This document shows positions 63,261 through 64,000 of a stretch of DNA of 64,000 bases, piece after piece. Under the pieces are notes generated by a model, which had not been told where the DNA came from, did not search any database, and saw nothing but the letters and a program-made list of their open reading frames with translations. Made by a program: the position numbers and the translations under genes. How positions within the stretch are numbered: position 1 is the stretch's first letter; every line of letters begins with the position of its first letter. Origin of the DNA: Pontibacter diazotrophicus (GTDB taxonomy: Bacteria; Bacteroidota; Bacteroidia; Cytophagales; Hymenobacteraceae); contig NZ_QRGR01000005.1 of assembly GCF_003367245.1 (NCBI RefSeq), positions 1-64,000 on the forward strand, in the 5' to 3' direction.

Positions 63261-64000
63261 ATGAACGACCTGATAGCAAATAAAAAGATAGTTACCTATC
63301 ATAAAATAAATGCGCAGAATCACCTTTCTGAACACTTTGATGTTTATCAGGGAAAAGATATTCTGATTACAGTGGATGATGGTGATATTTCATTTTATCA
63401 CTACATGTTCCCGCTGCTTAAAAAGTACAACATGCCTGCCATCCTGTTCATCATCACAGGGCTGATTGATACAAAAATACCTTTCTGGTGGGATGAAATA
63501 GTCTATCTTCTGGGAGCAGAAGAAGGGGAGAAAAAGGTATGGGAGGTAAAGAACTGGCCTAACCACAAAAGGCTGGACTATATACAGCAGCTGCGTGATA
63601 ATAGCAACAAGCCCCCACTGGAGCAGGTGCAGCTAACCACTGCGCAACTACAGGAGATGCAGGCGGCGGGTGTTACCATAGCGAATCATTCGCACACGCA
63701 CCCCATGTTCGACCAGTGCACCGAAGAAGAGCTGCGGGAGGAGTTCAGAAAATCAAAGCAATTTTTTGAGGATCGGCAGCTAAACGGGTATGAGCTGTTT
63801 GCGTACCCCAATGGTAATTACAGCGCTTTTACAGAGAGGATAGCGAAAGAGGAAGGAATACAGGCTGCTTTCCTCTTTGACCATAAGCTGACGGGCAAAG
63901 ACTATAACCCCTACCGCATATCCAGGTTAAGCGTAACGGATCAAACAAGTGTAAATAAGCTACGCTTCATATTAAGCGGGTGGCATACGAAGATATTGCC
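63261..64000 (+). CDS. Polysaccharide deacetylase family protein (3' end beyond window)
   Basis: Open frame from ATG 63261 to the window end (246 codons, no stop). It begins MNDLIANKKIVTYHKI and shows the NodB metal-site motifs DILITVDDGD and VTIANHSHTHPMF, then LFAYPNGNYSAF. Zinc-dependent removal of acyl groups from amino sugars is the family activity. Position directly after cysN (15 bp) links it to the polysaccharide locus; it could deacetylate the polymer, creating amines for N-sulfation, though that is speculative. No signal peptide is seen. Confidence 0.88.
   Translation, partial: MNDLIANKKIVTYHKINAQNHLSEHFDVYQGKDILITVDDGDISFYHYMFPLLKKYNMPAILFIITGLIDTKIPFWWDEIVYLLGAEEGEKKVWEVKNWPNHKRLDYIQQLRDNSNKPPLEQVQLTTAQLQEMQAAGVTIANHSHTHPMFDQCTEEELREEFRKSKQFFEDRQLNGYELFAYPNGNYSAFTERIAKEEGIQAAFLFDHKLTGKDYNPYRISRLSVTDQTSVNKLRFILSGWHTKIL

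Overview
The window is a 64 kb chromosomal segment from a member of the Bacteroidota, most likely Cytophagales and plausibly a Pontibacter/Hymenobacteraceae-type organism. The evidence is a fused lpxC-fabZ gene, a porX-type response regulator with a PglZ domain (the type IX secretion regulator of this phylum), DUF2851 and DUF4197 genes, a LuxC-like acyl-CoA reductase divergent from a ferredoxin, weak or absent Shine-Dalgarno sequences, and many TAnnTTTG boxes (the Bacteroidota -7 element) upstream of genes. The genus is an inference from gene content; no rRNA is present.

Layout. 1-264: the 5' end of an IS3-type transposase cut by the window edge, a 54-bp tandem duplication and an octanucleotide repeat. 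262-7446: housekeeping genes (cdd, saccharopine dehydrogenase-like, trmN6, rnhA, a four-helix-bundle protein, marC-like, class V aminotransferase, aroQ, xerD). 7614-14943: a lipoprotein, pyrD, ftsK, lolA, two paralogous small lipoproteins and pyrF. 15175-20282: DUF1456, DUF2851, a polytopic membrane protein, a dimethylformamidase-like protein and a NeuD-like acyltransferase. 20502-31534: trhO, a nucleoside phosphorylase, acyl-CoA reductase/ferredoxin, valS, a polyphosphate-glucokinase-like ROK protein, transaldolase and several unknowns. 31714-38688: a 2-oxo-acid dehydrogenase E2, cinA, DUF4197, an erythromycin-esterase-family protein, a Ca/Na antiporter and yebC. 38897-42894: a minus-strand lipid A block (lpxD, lpxC-fabZ, lpxA, ABC ATPase). 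43113-47769: HD hydrolase, porX, tsaE, ald.

48418-64000 is the most distinctive part: a plus-strand exopolysaccharide locus. It has export and length-control genes (Wza-like, Wzc-like tyrosine kinase), two nucleotide-sugar enzymes of the TviB/TviC type that would make an acidic amino sugar, a family 2 glycosyltransferase, a decayed IS982-type transposase, a sulfotransferase, and then a compact operon for sulfate uptake and activation (cysQ, SLC13 permease, cysC, cysD, cysN), followed by a polysaccharide deacetylase that runs off the window. No sulfite-forming gene (cysH, cysI/J) is present here. The natural reading is that PAPS made here feeds a sulfotransferase that sulfates the exported polysaccharide, with CysQ removing the PAP by-product.

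Intergenic DNA is also informative. A 36-bp palindromic repeat occurs three times. Several intergenic stretches are bounded by inverted repeats made of short A+T-rich words, and one such pair encloses the four-helix-bundle gene exactly. Many gene ends carry very long perfect hairpins (17-29 bp arms).
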